Source: Candidatus Paraburkholderia kirkii (GTDB taxonomy: Bacteria; Pseudomonadota; Gammaproteobacteria; Burkholderiales; Burkholderiaceae). From it: 64,000 nt of DNA. Position 1 is the stretch's first letter. Every line of letters begins with the position of its first letter. A program made the translations under genes and the position numbers. The stretch spans positions 35,918 through 99,917 of the forward strand of contig LFKV01000016.1 of assembly GCA_001189345.1 (NCBI GenBank), in the 5' to 3' direction. Positions 1 through 11,128 of this stretch are shown here, piece after piece. Below the pieces are notes generated by a model that was given only the letters and a program-made list of their open reading frames with translations, was not told the DNA's origin and searched no databases.

Positions 1-170
1 TTGAGGAAGTGCGCGATCGCGGCTTCGCGTATGCGCGGCTCGATTATCTGCGTCCGGCGCTGGAAGACTTGCAGCGTTATCTCGAAGACCGTCCGGACGC
101 CGAGGATGCGACGGTCGTCGAAACCGAGCTGCACGAGTTGCGACAGCGCACGCAGCACAACGGCGACTGA
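1..170 (+). CDS. 3' end of an unidentified protein gene
   Basis: An open frame enters from the left edge and ends at a TGA at 168-170. About 55 C-terminal residues are visible, reading EEVRDRGFAYARLDYLRPAL and then a charged helical tail rich in Glu and Arg. The codon choice (strong G/C at third positions) matches the neighbouring core genes, so this looks like a real gene end and not a shadow frame. It converges on the short-chain dehydrogenase at 221-988. I do not recognise the family; the start and most of the protein lie outside the window. Confidence 0.55.
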   Translation, partial: EEVRDRGFAYARLDYLRPALEDLQRYLEDRPDAEDATVVETELHELRQRTQHNGD

Positions 171-220
171 ATGCGGCCGGCGGCCTTCGAGAGAAGTCCG
201 CCGTTTTCACATCTGAAGCG

Positions 221-988
221 TCACTTCGGCTGCATGCGGATCGCGCCGTCGAGGCGGATCACTTCGCCGTTGAGCATCGGATTGTCGAAGATCTGCTTGA
301 CGAGCATCGCGTATTCGTCCGGCTTGCTGAGGCGCGGCGGGAACGGCACCATCGCGCCGAGCGCGTCCTGCACGTCCTTCGGCATGCCGAGCAGCATCGG
401 CGTTTCGAAAAGCCCCGGCGCGATGGTCATCACGCGGATGCCGCTCTTGTTCAGGTCGCGCGCGATCGGCAGCGTCATGCCGGCGACGCCGCTCTTCGAG
501 GTCGAGGCCGCATAGGCCGCCTGGCCGATCTGCCCGTCGTATGCCGCAACCGACGCCGTGTTCACGATCACGCCGCGCTCGCCCGCGGCGTTCGCTTCGT
601 TCTTCGACATCGCGTCGGCCGCGAGCCGGATCATGTTGAAGGTGCCGATGAGATTCACCGAAATCACCTTCGTGAAGAGGAGATCGAGCGGGTGCGGGCC
701 CTCGCGGCCGACCGTTTTCGCCGCCGGCGCAATGCCTGCGCAGTTCACGAGGCCGCGCAGCGTGCCGAGGCTCGATGCGGCCTCGACGGCGCGCCGGCCG
801 TCGCTTTCCTGGCTCACGTCGCATTTGACGAACGCGCCGGACAGTTCCTTCGCGAGCGCTTCGCCCGCGGCGTCGTTCATGTCGGCGAGCACGACCTTTC
901 CGCCGAGCCCCGCCACGAGCCGCGCCGTCGCCGCGCCGAGGCCCGATGCGCCGCCGGTGATCAAAAAGACGTTGCCTTGCATCTCCAT
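221..988 (-). CDS. Short-chain dehydrogenase (3-hydroxyacyl-CoA dehydrogenase type 2-like) with an altered catalytic motif
   Basis: A 255-residue classical SDR resembling HSD10-type 3-hydroxyacyl-CoA dehydrogenases, which oxidise hydroxyacyl-CoA substrates with NAD. The cofactor motif TGGASGLG is at residues 11-18, NCAG at about 82-85 and the catalytic Ser region (NTAS) at about 143-146. The family's YxxxK motif is disturbed: Tyr159 and Lys165 are separated by AASTS, two residues too many. The extra residues come from a 6-bp tandem repeat (TCGAGG twice, 496-507 on the plus strand). In an SDR the Tyr and Lys must lie one helix turn apart, so the enzyme is probably impaired although the frame is open. 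ATG start; transcribed in the same direction as adk. Confidence 0.85.
   Translation of the reverse strand: MEMQGNVFLITGGASGLGAATARLVAGLGGKVVLADMNDAAGEALAKELSGAFVKCDVSQESDGRRAVEAASSLGTLRGLVNCAGIAPAAKTVGREGPHPLDLLFTKVISVNLIGTFNMIRLAADAMSKNEANAAGERGVIVNTASVAAYDGQIGQAAYAASTSKSGVAGMTLPIARDLNKSGIRVMTIAPGLFETPMLLGMPKDVQDALGAMVPFPPRLSKPDEYAMLVKQIFDNPMLNGEVIRLDGAIRMQPK
496..507. repeat. 6-bp tandem duplication in the SDR active site
   Basis: TCGAGG occurs twice head to tail. On the coding strand this adds codons between Ser162 and Lys165 of the dehydrogenase, turning the expected YAASKxG into YAASTSKSG. It is the smallest of several short tandem duplications in this window. Confidence 0.6.
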
Positions 989-1133
989 GCTTCTTCTCCT
1001 TTATGTGATTCGCGGGCGCGAGGGCAGGGGTATGCGCCGCCCGCGCCGGTGACTGTCCTCGTGGGAAACGCGTCGATTGTAGCGAAGCGGGCGTATGCAG
1101 AATCGCACATCGTTCATGCGAATTCGCGGGCAT

Positions 1134-1160
1134 AAAAAACCCGCTCGCCGAGAGCGGGTT
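1134..1160 (-). terminator. Intrinsic terminator downstream of adk
   Basis: On the minus strand AACCCGCTC, loop TCGGC-type bases, GAGCGGGTT form a strong stem followed directly by a run of T (TTTTTTAT). It lies about 27 bp after the adk stop and before the short-chain dehydrogenase gene, separating the two transcription units. Confidence 0.85.
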
Positions 1161-1186
1161 GCATCGAACGCAAGGCGAAGCGCGCT

Positions 1187-1894
<708 letters not shown>

Positions 1895-2137
1895 TCAATG
1901 GACATCCGGTGGCCTGGCTCGTGCGGCGTCGACGACAGGGCGCACGGCCGAAAGGAGACGGCGGGCACCCGCGGACAGCGGCGCAACGTTGAACGTGGCG
2001 CTGGCCGGAAGGCTCGCGCAGTTGCTTGATTATGCCACGCTCTTTACGGTCGCGACCGTAATAACGCACATAGAAAAAGCCATGACCCGCGCCGAATGGG
2101 CTTCCGGCGGGGGTTTACACGGGTTGTGCCGCGGTTT

Positions 2138-2929
2138 TCAGTTCGATCGAGGAAAGAGCGCCTGGACGCGTTCGAGATCGGCGGGCGTATCGACACCGGG
2201 AGGCGGAGCATCGTGCGTCACGCGCACCGCGATGCGCTTGCCGTGCCACAGCGCGCGCAGTTGCTCGAGCGCTTCGGCGGCTTCGATCGGCGCCTGCGCG
2301 AGATTCGGGAAGTCGCGCAGGAACTTTGCGCGATAGGCATAGAGTCCGATGTGGCGCAGCACGTTCTCGGGCACGGAAGGCAGTTTGCCGAGCGCGGCGA
2401 CGTCGGGCCAGTGCGGCTGCCAGAGATCCCGCGCCCATGGAATCGGCGCGCGCGAGAAGTACAGGGCGACGCTCTTCGCATCGAGCACGACTTTGACGAC
2501 GTTCGGATTGAATACGTCTGCGGGATCGTGAATCGGGTGCGCGGCCGTGGCGATCGCGCATTCGGGATGCGCTGCCAGGTGCGCGGCGACATCGCGCACG
2601 AGTTGCGGGTCGATGAGCGGCTCGTCGCCCTGCACGTTGACGACGATGGCGTCATCGCTCCAGCCGAGGCGCGTCGCCACTTCGGCGAGGCGGTCGATGC
2701 CGGTGGGATGATCGGAGCGGGTCATCATCACTTCGACGTTGTGATCGCGCGCGGCTTCGACCACGCGGTCGGAATCGGTCGCGACGAGCACCTGGCTCGC
2801 GCCCGATTCGCGCGCGCGTTCGGCGACGCGCACGACCATCGGCTTGCCGCCGATATCGGCGAGCGGCTTGTTCGGCAGGCGGGTGGAGGCGAGGCGCGCG
2901 GGAATGACCGCGATGAACGGAACGGACAT
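2138..2929 (-). CDS. kdsB: 3-deoxy-manno-octulosonate cytidylyltransferase (CMP-KDO synthetase)
   Basis: Complete 263-residue enzyme that activates KDO with CTP for lipopolysaccharide core assembly in the cytoplasm. The start was placed at the ATG giving [19 protein letters not shown]; a longer frame upstream has an Arg-rich, non-family sequence. The nucleotide-binding N-terminus and the [11 protein letters not shown] motif (about residue 100) are intact, and C-terminal YAYR..FL is typical. It lies 14 bp downstream of the Trm112-like gene in the lipid A/core operon with lpxK. No lesion is seen, consistent with an essential role in outer-membrane biogenesis. Confidence 0.96.
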   Translation of the reverse strand: MSVPFIAVIPARLASTRLPNKPLADIGGKPMVVRVAERARESGASQVLVATDSDRVVEAARDHNVEVMMTRSDHPTGIDRLAEVATRLGWSDDAIVVNVQGDEPLIDPQLVRDVAAHLAAHPECAIATAAHPIHDPADVFNPNVVKVVLDAKSVALYFSRAPIPWARDLWQPHWPDVAALGKLPSVPENVLRHIGLYAYRAKFLRDFPNLAQAPIEAAEALEQLRALWHGKRIAVRVTHDAPPPGVDTPADLERVQALFPRSN

Positions 2930-2943
2930 GTTGTCAGGCGGAA

Positions 2944-3150
2944 TCAGGCATCGCCGGCCGGCTTGAACGGCTCGACGGGCGTGCCTTCGACCGTCTGGCG
3001 CGCTTCGTCGACGAGCATCACGGGGATGCCATCGCGGATGGGGTAGGCGAGCTTGTCCGCGCTGCAGACGAGTTCCTGCGCGGCGCGATCGTAAGTGAGC
3101 GGGCCTTTGCAGATCGGGCAAACGAGGATTTCAAGCAGACGTGCGTCCAC
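2944..3150 (-). CDS. Trm112/YcaR-family small protein
   Basis: A 68-residue protein of the Trm112 family, a zinc-ribbon-like fold often encoded between lpxK and kdsB in beta-proteobacteria. Visible family features are [14 protein letters not shown] near the N-terminus and [20 protein letters not shown] in the middle. I chose the GTG at 3148-3150 (VDARLLEIL) because GGAGA lies about 8 bases upstream and the family starts at DARLLEIL; an in-frame ATG six codons upstream (3168) is less likely. The start overlaps the end of lpxK by 20 bp, suggesting translational coupling. Its biochemical role here is not shown by the sequence. Confidence 0.88.
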   Translation of the reverse strand: MDARLLEILVCPICKGPLTYDRAAQELVCSADKLAYPIRDGIPVMLVDEARQTVEGTPVEPFKPAGDA

Positions 3151-4147
3151 GGAGTTTCTCCACAACAAGAGCGATGAAGCGCGGCCTGAGCACGGCTTGC
3201 ACGGGAACGACCCAGATGCGTGCGTCGCGCCAGGTCCCCAATTTTACTGCATCCTTTTCGGTGATCAGGATCGCATCGGCTTCCACGCCGGCGAACGGAT
3301 TCTCGCGATACGAGTAGTGATCGGGGAAGGCGCGCGTCGCGGGCGCGGTGCCCACCGCACGCAGCGTCGCGAAGAAGCGCTCGGGCGAGCCGATGCCCGC
3401 CGCCGCGACCACTCTCTCGCCGGCGAACTGGTCGAGCGGGCGGCGCACCGAGGGATCGTCGAGCAGCCACGCGTCGCCGGATTCGAGTTCGAGCGCGAAC
3501 GTGTTCGGCCACGGCGGCAGGGTTCGCTCGTACGGACTGTTGATGAGCGTGGCGTCCCGGCGGCGCGACATTGGCTCGCGCAGCGGGCCCGCGGGCAGCA
3601 GAAAGCCGTTGCCGCCCAGGCGGTCGTCGAACACGACGAGTTCGAATGCGCGCGCCAGGCGATAGTGCTGCAGGCCGTCGTCGGACACGAGGACGTCGAC
3701 GTTCGGATGCGCCGCGAGCAGCGCCTTCGCCGCCGCCACGCGATCCGGACAGACGAACACCGGCGCGTGCGTGCGGAGCGCGATCAGCAGCGGTTCATCG
3801 CCGACCGATGCGGCCGCGCTCGTCGGCGTCACGCTGGTCGGCTTCGCGACTTTCGCGCCGTAGCCGCGCGAGACCACGCCCGGCTGGAACCCGGCGGCGC
3901 GCAGCGCCTCCACGAGCGCGATGACGGTCGGCGTCTTGCCCGTCCCGCCGACGGTCACGTTACCCACGACGACCACCGGCACGCCGGGATCGACGCGCCT
4001 GAGCCAGCCCAGTTCGTAGCAGGCGCGCCGCGTGGCGGCGATCGCGCCGAAGAGGCAGGCGAAAGGCGTCAGCGTCCACGCGACGGGACCGCGGCGGCGC
4101 CATTCGCGGGCGAGAAAGTTCTCGAGCGGCGGCTTGAAATCAGACAT
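3131..4147 (-). CDS. lpxK: Tetraacyldisaccharide 4'-kinase
   Basis: Complete 338-residue LpxK, an inner-membrane-associated kinase that phosphorylates the 4' position of the lipid A disaccharide. The P-loop region [14 protein letters not shown] is at about residues 62-75, preceded by the expected hydrophobic N-terminal segment. [15 protein letters not shown] is the conserved mid-protein motif. The start [12 protein letters not shown] is chosen over an upstream Arg-rich ATG. The usual upstream partners exbB/exbD are missing (see 4148-4650), so lpxK is now the first gene of its operon. Confidence 0.95.
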   Translation of the reverse strand: MSDFKPPLENFLAREWRRRGPVAWTLTPFACLFGAIAATRRACYELGWLRRVDPGVPVVVVGNVTVGGTGKTPTVIALVEALRAAGFQPGVVSRGYGAKVAKPTSVTPTSAAASVGDEPLLIALRTHAPVFVCPDRVAAAKALLAAHPNVDVLVSDDGLQHYRLARAFELVVFDDRLGGNGFLLPAGPLREPMSRRRDATLINSPYERTLPPWPNTFALELESGDAWLLDDPSVRRPLDQFAGERVVAAAGIGSPERFFATLRAVGTAPATRAFPDHYSYRENPFAGVEADAILITEKDAVKLGTWRDARIWVVPVQAVLRPRFIALVVEKLRGRTSA

Positions 4148-4650
4148 GGACCGCCTTCGCGCCGAACGCATGTGGGAAGGAAGTCGGGTACGGTGTGGCG
4201 TGCAACGGCAGCTCCTCGAATTCGGTTGGCGTTGGACGATGGTCCGGCGATGGCTGCGCGAAGCGATTGTCGGAGCGCCGCCGTCCCGCGCCAGCCGGTA
4301 CTGGAACCCGGCACTCTAGCGCGCGCGGGCCGTGCGCGCCAGTCGCCGGCGGCGCCCGATGCGCCCCGCGGGACGGTCCGCGCACCTGTGGATAACTCTG
4401 TGAAGAACTTGCGGCGGGAAAACCGGAAATCCGCGTCGGGAAGGCATTGCTTCGGGGATTGCGGCGTTCATAAAAATATAATGCATTGAAATCAACGAGT
4501 TAAAACGAAGTCATCGGCTTTCCGCGACGCTGCGGCGGACAGGGCGGTAAGTCTTTCTGTGTGGACACTTGTTACACTTGCGTACCTCGTCCAGCGGCTT
4601 TTGCCCGTCCGTTCCACCGGCCGTTGCGCCAGTATTTTTCCGATCCTGCC
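4148..4650. other. Intergenic region between divergent lpxK and xseA; probable site of exbBD loss
   Basis: About 500 bp with no coding frame resembling a known protein. In many Burkholderia genomes exbB and exbD lie here, on the lpxK strand (family knowledge, not checked). Neither is recognisable in any frame. The right part (about 4440-4510) is AT-rich and holds a candidate minus-strand promoter; the left part is GC-rich and featureless. Confidence 0.5.
4475..4503 (-). promoter_or_regulatory. Candidate sigma-70 promoter toward lpxK
   Basis: On the minus strand TTAACT and TATATT are separated by 17 bp in the only AT-rich patch of this intergenic region. It points toward lpxK, about 330 bp away. 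It may be the promoter of the former exbBD-lpxK operon. This is motif matching only. Confidence 0.4.
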
Positions 4651-6018
4651 ATGACTCCCGATTCCTTGCCGCCGCAAAGCGGCGACGCCGTGATCCCCGT
4701 TTCCGTGCTCAACCGCGCGATCAGCACGATGCTCGAACGGTCGTTTCCGCTCGTCTGGGTGTCGGGCGAGGTGTCGAATTTCACGCGCGCGGCGAGCGGC
4801 CACTGGTACTTCTCGATCAAGGACGCGAACGCGCAGATGCGCTGCGTGATGTTCCGCGGACGCGCGCAGTACGCCGAGTTCATGCCGCGCGAAGGTGACA
4901 GGATCGAGGTGCGCGCGCTCGTCACGATGTACGAGCCGCGCGGCGAATTGCAATTGAACGTGGAGGCCGTGCGGCGCACCGGACAGGGCCGGCTCTACGA
5001 GGCGTTCCTGCGCCTCAAGACGCAGCTCGAAGGCGAAGGGCTTTTCGCCGCCGAACGCAAACGGGCATTGCCGGGGCATCCGCGCGGCATCGGCATCGTG
5101 ACGTCGCTGCAGGCGGCCGCCTTGCGCGACGTGCTCACGACGCTCGCGCGCCGCGCACCGCATGTGCCGGTCGTCGTGTATCCGGCGCCGGTGCAGGGCG
5201 CGGGTGCGGGCGCCAAACTCGCGGCGATGGTCGAAGCCGCCAACGCCCGGCACGAAGTGGATGTGCTGATCGTGTGCCGGGGCGGCGGATCGATCGAGGA
5301 TCTGTGGGCATTCAACGAGGAAGTGCTCGCGCGCGCGATCGCGGCAAGCGCGCTGCCGGTGGCGAGCGGCGTCGGGCACGAGACGGATTTCACCATCGCG
5401 GATTTCGCCGCCAACGTGCGCGCGCCGACACCCACCGCCGCCGCCGAACTCGTCAGTCCGCAGCGCGTGCTGCTGTTGCGCGATCTCGATCATCGTCACG
5501 CGGCGCTCGCACGCGGCTTCGGCCGGATTATGGAGCGCCGCGCCCAGCAGTTCGACTGGCTCGCGCGCCGGCTCGTGAGTCCCGCCGAGCGGCTCGCGCG
5601 GCAGCGCGCGCATCTGCGCCAACTGGCGAGCCGTCTCGTTGCGGCTGGCGCGCGGCCCGTGCGCGACGCGCGCGCGCACTTCGCGCTGGTGCAGTACCGC
5701 TGGCAGCGCAGGCGTCCGGACGTCGCCGCGCAACGCGAACATCTGCTGCGTCTCGCGCAGCGCGTCGCAAGCGCGCATGCGCGGCGCCACGAGCGCGAAA
5801 ATGCGCGAGTTTCGGAACTGGTGGCGCGCTTGCAGGTGTTGAGCCCGCAGCGCACACTGGAGCGAGGCTACGCCGCGCTGATCGACACCCAGACCGGTCG
5901 CGCGCTGCGTGCGCCGAATGCGCTGAAACCGAAGCGTCCGCTGACGGTTCATCTGGCGGAAGGGTCGGCGGATGTGCTGCTGGCCGATGTCCAGGCCCGT
6001 CTGTCAGACGAATTCTGA
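4651..6018 (+). CDS. xseA: Exodeoxyribonuclease VII large subunit
   Basis: Complete 455-residue XseA, the catalytic large subunit that with XseB degrades single-stranded DNA in the cytoplasm. The N-terminal OB fold ([20 protein letters not shown], about residues 33-52) and the central catalytic motif [17 protein letters not shown] are intact, followed by [20 protein letters not shown]. The C-terminal half is the usual Arg-rich coiled coil. The ATG giving [11 protein letters not shown] was chosen; the upstream extension is not family-like. Divergent from lpxK and followed by sodB on the same strand. No lesion. Confidence 0.95.
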   Translation: MTPDSLPPQSGDAVIPVSVLNRAISTMLERSFPLVWVSGEVSNFTRAASGHWYFSIKDANAQMRCVMFRGRAQYAEFMPREGDRIEVRALVTMYEPRGELQLNVEAVRRTGQGRLYEAFLRLKTQLEGEGLFAAERKRALPGHPRGIGIVTSLQAAALRDVLTTLARRAPHVPVVVYPAPVQGAGAGAKLAAMVEAANARHEVDVLIVCRGGGSIEDLWAFNEEVLARAIAASALPVASGVGHETDFTIADFAANVRAPTPTAAAELVSPQRVLLLRDLDHRHAALARGFGRIMERRAQQFDWLARRLVSPAERLARQRAHLRQLASRLVAAGARPVRDARAHFALVQYRWQRRRPDVAAQREHLLRLAQRVASAHARRHERENARVSELVARLQVLSPQRTLERGYAALIDTQTGRALRAPNALKPKRPLTVHLAEGSADVLLADVQARLSDEF

Positions 6019-6135
6019 GCCTGGAGCGAGGCGCGAGCCGGCGTACATTTGACGTGCCCGACGAGGCCCGCGGGAGCACTTTTTACGCCATCCGGGGCGA
6101 TTGGAAAGCGATTTTCCTCATAAAAGGCACACGGT

Positions 6136-6165
6136 TTGCTGGGTTTATCCCAACTCGCCTACAAT
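6136..6165 (+). promoter_or_regulatory. Candidate promoter of sodB
   Basis: TTGCTG (6136-6141) and TACAAT (6160-6165) are 18 bp apart, ending 46 bp before the sodB ATG. A ribosome-binding site GAAAGGA (6195-6201) follows. Good match to a sigma-70 promoter; not tested. Confidence 0.6.
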
Positions 6166-6211
6166 CCACTCCTCACAATCCCACAATCCACATAGAAAGG
6201 AAGCTCGCATC

Positions 6212-6793
6212 ATGGAACATACGCTCCCGTCGCTGCCGTTCGACAAAGGCGCGCTCGCTCCGAACATGTCGGAAGAAACGCTCGAGTATCACTATGGCAA
6301 GCACCACCAGGCCTATGTGACGAACCTGAACAAGCTGATCCCGGGCACCGAATTCGAGAACATGTCTCTGGAAGAGATCGTGAAGAAGTCCTCGGGCGGC
6401 GTGTTCAACAACGCAGCGCAAGTCTGGAATCACACTTTCTTCTGGAACAGCCTGTCGCCGAAGGGCAGCGGCGCTCCGACCGGCGCGCTGGCTGACGCGA
6501 TCAACGCGAAGTACGGTTCCTACGACAAGTTCAAGGAAGAATTTGCAAAGGTCGCCGTAGGCACGTTCGGCTCCGGCTGGACCTGGCTCGTGAAGAAGAC
6601 CGACGGCACGCTGGACATCGTGTCGACGAGCAACGCCGCCACGCCGCTCACGACGGATGCCAAGCCGCTCGTGACCCTCGACGTGTGGGAGCATGCGTAC
6701 TACATCGACTATCGCAACGCGCGTCCGAAGTTCATCGAGGCTTACTGGAACATCGTGAACTGGGATTTCGCGGCGAAGAATTTCGGGGCGTAA
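6212..6793 (+). CDS. sodB: Superoxide dismutase (Fe)
   Basis: Complete 193-residue iron-type superoxide dismutase, a cytoplasmic enzyme converting superoxide to peroxide and oxygen. Metal ligands are visible in [11 protein letters not shown] (N-terminal His), [11 protein letters not shown] (second His) and [14 protein letters not shown] (Asp and His). [11 protein letters not shown] is the conserved central motif. The start [10 protein letters not shown] is preceded by GAAAGGA at 11 bases. It follows xseA as in other Burkholderiaceae but has its own promoter candidate. No lesion. Confidence 0.96.
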   Translation: MEHTLPSLPFDKGALAPNMSEETLEYHYGKHHQAYVTNLNKLIPGTEFENMSLEEIVKKSSGGVFNNAAQVWNHTFFWNSLSPKGSGAPTGALADAINAKYGSYDKFKEEFAKVAVGTFGSGWTWLVKKTDGTLDIVSTSNAATPLTTDAKPLVTLDVWEHAYYIDYRNARPKFIEAYWNIVNWDFAAKNFGA

Positions 6794-7219
6794 ATCTACT
6801 GTAACGTAACAAAATAGTTTGGAAAATGCGCGAAAGTTTAGAAACTCACGAGCGCATTGGACAGCAAAGATTGGAAGAAGTTAAGTTCTTAAAAGCCCTC
6901 GCAATGAGGGCTTTCTAATTCTGAAGCCGCTTACTGTTACGCGGGTTTTTCGTTTAGGTGCGTAACCGAGTTGCCTCAACGTTCGGCAGCTTTGCCATGT
7001 AAGAACATCATCTTTTCATTGAGCGGCCGTCTCGGCGTCGATTGACGAACATCGCCAAAGGCCAACTTCCCTTCTTCCGGAGGTGGCTTGACTGACCAAA
7101 GCAGCTAAATGCGTTCCGAACGCTGCGATCCAATTCCTTCGCTGATGGAAGAGTCAAGCGGAACGCACTCGTGCGAAGGCGAGCGACGCTCCATTTCCTA
7201 CAATCGGTGGTTCTCGACT
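6794..7219. other. Non-coding stretch downstream of sodB
   Basis: About 425 bp, more AT-rich than its surroundings. It contains one hairpin (6892-6918) and otherwise no frame, repeat or RNA gene that I recognise. The composition shift suggests an old insertion or decayed sequence. Confidence 0.4.
6892..6918. terminator. Hairpin, possible bidirectional terminator after sodB
   Basis: AAAGCCCTC, loop GCAAT, GAGGGCTTT. Adenines precede and a CTAATT stretch follows, so it could work on either strand; it lies about 100 bp after the sodB stop. Confidence 0.55.
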
Positions 7220-8157
7220 TCACTTAGCCGTTGCGTCTCCAGACTGGACGATCTTCGTCATCACGTCAGACCCATACGCATACCACGCAGTGAGGCAGGC
7301 CTTGTCCTTGCAGGTCTTTTCGCGATAGTTCCATTGCTTCCGAATTCGGTCCGCGAAGGCTACCTGGTCCAGAGCGGCGGCGCGCCTTTTGAACGAAATC
7401 CGCAAGCGAACGGTCCGATGTTGCCAACTCCACATCGTGGCATATCAGGTACTGAGGAATCGAACTCGCTTGATGGCAGTCAAAGCTTGCTTCCTGCAAC
7501 GGCGCTGCCCCAGACTGCGTAAAGGAAGCGCCTGTGTCTGGGCTGGTCGCTTGCATCGTTGCGGGCACGAGGGTCGGCGCCGTTGACGTGGGCGATGTCA
7601 ATGAGCTTGCTACCGTTGGATGTCCGTATGCCTCCAATTGGCCTGACACCGCGTCTGCGAGCATTGCACCGATGAGCGACTCCGGAGCCACGCGCAATGT
7701 CTGTCTTGATCACCGTATCATTAACAACCAACTCAGATTTCGCGAAGTCACAGGGAAGTTGACAGCTAACGCGGTTCACGTAATTGGCGTTGGTCGCGTC
7801 TTGACCCAAGATGACGATGACGTAATTGCCGCGCTGATTGCCGACATACCGCGCCATAATTAGTGGTTTCGTCGCTGTGCCTTTCCGAACGTCTTCTTCG
7901 CTCAGCGCCGGCTCGTATCCATACGTACCGTTGTCGACCATCGCGTAGTTATGACGCGGAGGAGGTGGGGGCGGAGATGTCATTACCTGCGGTGCTGCGA
8001 CGGGTGCCGGCATTTGCGCGACAGGGGGCGCCGGCTGCGCGGTCACCGCTGGTGAAGGGCTTGCAGACGCGGTCGGACGTCCCTCATCTTTACCGCAGCC
8101 TTGCAGAAGCGCGGCGGAAATTGCGAAACAGCTGATCCAAATATTTGTGCGGCGCAT
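7220..8157 (-). pseudogene. Lipoprotein with C-terminal LprI/DUF1311-like domain, frameshifted
   Basis: The first frame starts at 8157 with GAAGGTG upstream and encodes a lipoprotein signal (ISAALLQGC lipobox at residues about 13-21), a Pro/Ala-rich linker and a soluble domain. Near 7690 the frame changes (DIAR|VAPESLIGAMLADA) and near 7380 it changes again (VQKARR|AALDQVAFADRIRKQ). The end, with SFDCHQASSIPQYLICHDVEL and CKDKACLTAWYAYGSDVM, has the paired-cysteine pattern of LprI/DUF1311 domains, which inhibit lysozyme in some bacteria. Two frameshifts in an otherwise readable gene mark recent decay. The function of this particular protein is unknown. Confidence 0.7.
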
Positions 8158-8273
8158 CGTTACACCTTCGAGATTGGTCTTTATGGTGGTCTTGGCATTC
8201 GGGCGGAGCAGATGAATCCGCAATGGTCCGAGCGACCCAACCTTGCGCACGACACGGAGCATTTAGCTCGTCC

Positions 8274-8693
8274 GAGTGTTACGTCGCGCGCGGAATGAGG
8301 AGCGGTATCTCGCGCTATTCGAGGTGAGACGGTAAGCTCCGTCGCGGGATCGGTAAGGGGAAGGACTTCCTTGGCGAACGCGCGATGCAGGTCAGGACCA
8401 TGGATGCATCGTCGCGCGGTCGATGCATCGCCCACCATGCAAACAGTCCCGGGCTCGCCGGGGCTGTTGCTCAGAACGGGTCATCGATGCGATGACGCGG
8501 TGGTGGCCTGCGCGAGGGCATGGACCACGGTTCGTAGTAGCGCCGGATCGGCTCACGATACGCGGCGCTGAACCACAGGAACCATTTCGAGAGCAGGTGC
8601 TGGATCTGCGCGGCCGCCTCGTCGGAGAGTTCCGACAGCATTGGCGTGCGCGGTAAGTCATCCGCTTGCCGGTTTCGGGCCTTCGTGCGTCTG
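8274..8693. repeat. 420-bp direct repeat, copy 1
   Basis: By eye this segment is identical to 61140-61559, in the same orientation, about 52.9 kb apart. It contains most of a small minus-strand ORF and a GC-rich hairpin near 8447-8472. The left boundary is GAGTGTTACG and the right boundary CGTGCGTCTG in both copies; flanks differ. It looks like part of a mobile element, because copy 2 abuts a serine recombinase module. Confidence 0.9.
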
Positions 8694-8707
8694 GATTGCC
8701 GGTTCAT
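8471..8707 (-). CDS. Small hypothetical protein of mobile-element origin
   Basis: A 78-residue ORF starting MNRQSRRTKARNRQADDLPR with a basic N-terminus and an amphipathic segment ELSDEAAAQIQHLLSKWFLW. Its start overlaps the stop of the fragment upstream (ATGA type). The part downstream of residue 5 lies in the 420-bp repeat and is present again at 61337-61585 with a different N-terminus. The hairpin just after its stop (CAGCCCCGG/CCCGGGACTG followed by TTT on the minus strand) may terminate it. I do not recognise the family. Confidence 0.5.
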   Translation of the reverse strand: MNRQSRRTKARNRQADDLPRTPMLSELSDEAAAQIQHLLSKWFLWFSAAYREPIRRYYEPWSMPSRRPPPRHRIDDPF

Positions 8708-8826
8708 CGGAATTCCTCAATGGCCTGTTGCAGCAGTTCGTCGGGGATATGGTTCAGCGCCTTCGGTACGGCCAGCTGCATGGCGGTGCGCAGGATGTGT
8801 GAACTTTCGCGGTTAAGGAGCCAAAC
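8704..8826 (-). pseudogene. C-terminal fragment of an unknown protein, cut by the IS21 end
   Basis: About 40 residues (ESSHILRTAMQLAVPKALN..ELLQQAIEEFR) end at 8704, overlapping the start of the next small ORF. The open frame continues upstream to 8952, but that part runs through the IS21 terminal repeats, so it is not native. Probably the partner of the small ORF at 8471-8707 in a mobile element. Family not recognised. Confidence 0.45.
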
Positions 8827-8828
8827 CG

Positions 8829-8918
8829 TTTTCGGCATAAAGGCGCCAGGGACTTTTCTGTGGCGCCACAAGTCTTTCGGCGTATAGGCGCCAGTAGATT
8901 TTCGCCGTAAAGGCGCCA
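8829..8918. repeat. Multiple terminal repeats of an IS21-family element, left end
   Basis: Three near-identical 20-mers of the form TTTTCGGCATAAAGGCGCCA occur at 8829-8848, 8874-8893 and 8899-8918. Multiple short repeats at the ends are characteristic of the IS21 family, and an istA gene starts 74 bp to the right. They mark the left end of this copy; the matching right end has been lost. Confidence 0.7.
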
Positions 8919-8991
8919 CTGGCGTCTGAGTCGGGCGCTCGAACTTCGCCAACCGCTACCCTCCCGGCACGCATTTGCTCCGGAGGGTGGC

Positions 8992-9805
8992 TTGAAGAGG
9001 AAGTTCGAGATGTACCAATATCGACAGGTTCTGGTGCGAATGCGCCAGGGTGACTCCGACCGGGATATCGACCGGTCGAAGATCATGGGCCGTAAGAAGC
9101 TGGCAGCCGTGCGGGAGATCGCAACCGAGCGCGGGTGGCTTTCTCCGGACAACGCTCTGCCGGATGACGCGCAGCTCGCTACAGCGTTTAGTCGCAAGGA
9201 GTTCCTGCCCGCAAGCTGTATCTCGTCGGCCAAACCGTGGCGCGAACAGATTGCCCAGTGGCATGACGCGGGCGTCCCTGGCACGACGATTCACAGCGCC
9301 CTGGTGCGCAACCACGGCTACGAAGGAAGCTACTCATCCGTATACAGACTGCTTCAACAGCTGAAGGCGGAGCTTACGCCGGATGTACCGATGCGGCTGG
9401 AGTTCAAACCTGCTGATGCCGCACAGGTTGATTTCGGCGCAGGTCCGACCATCACGGATGCGCACACGGGAGAGATCCACAAGACATGGTTCTTCGTGAT
9501 GACCTTGTGCTGATCGCGGCATCAATACGTTGAGTTTGTCCGCGACCAGAGTGTCGACATGTGGTTACTGTGTCATCGCCATGCCTTCGAATGGTTCAAT
9601 GGCGTAGTGGGACGCGCGCCATCATAGATAACCCAAAGTGTGCCATCGTCAAGGCCTGTATCTACGAACCCGAAGTCCAGCGGGCCTACGTGCAATGCGC
9701 CGAAGGGCATTCGTTCAAGGTCGATCCGTGTCCGCCGAGGGACCCGGCTAAAAAGGGAATTGTCGAATCGGGCGTCAAATACGTGAAGTCGAGCTTCTGC
9801 CGCGC
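8992..9805 (+). pseudogene. istA: IS21-family transposase IstA, decayed
   Basis: The frame starts at a TTG (8992) behind GGAGGG, or at the ATG at 9010 (MYQYRQVLVRMRQGDSDRDI). An N-terminal helix-turn-helix is followed by the first DDE catalytic segment (DAAQVDFGAGP). TGA at 9511-9513 replaces the Trp codon expected in MTLCWSRHQYVEF, a single-base transition. A second lesion near 9625 shifts frame before IIDNPKCAIVKACIYEPEVQ, and the gene stops making sense after GVKYVKSSF (about 9805), where the second IS21 element is inserted. No istB remains for this copy. Confidence 0.85.
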
Positions 9806-9980
9806 GTCAAACAAGGTGAGAGCAGCGCGTCAATCAGGATGAGAGTACTGGCGTTGTGGCAGCGGCTCCGGGCTACGCCCTCCACCGCTGCCGCAACGCC
9901 GCGCCGAAGAGTCCGTCCCGCTGCCGGGGTGCCTTGTCGGTGGTCGCGGTAAATCGGGTATGAACAGCTCTTCCATGTAG

Positions 9981-11116
<1,136 letters not shown>

Positions 11117-11128
<12 letters not shown>

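Noticed and set aside
4492..5952. 486-codon open frame on the minus strand
   Set aside because: Antisense to xseA, which is clearly the real gene.
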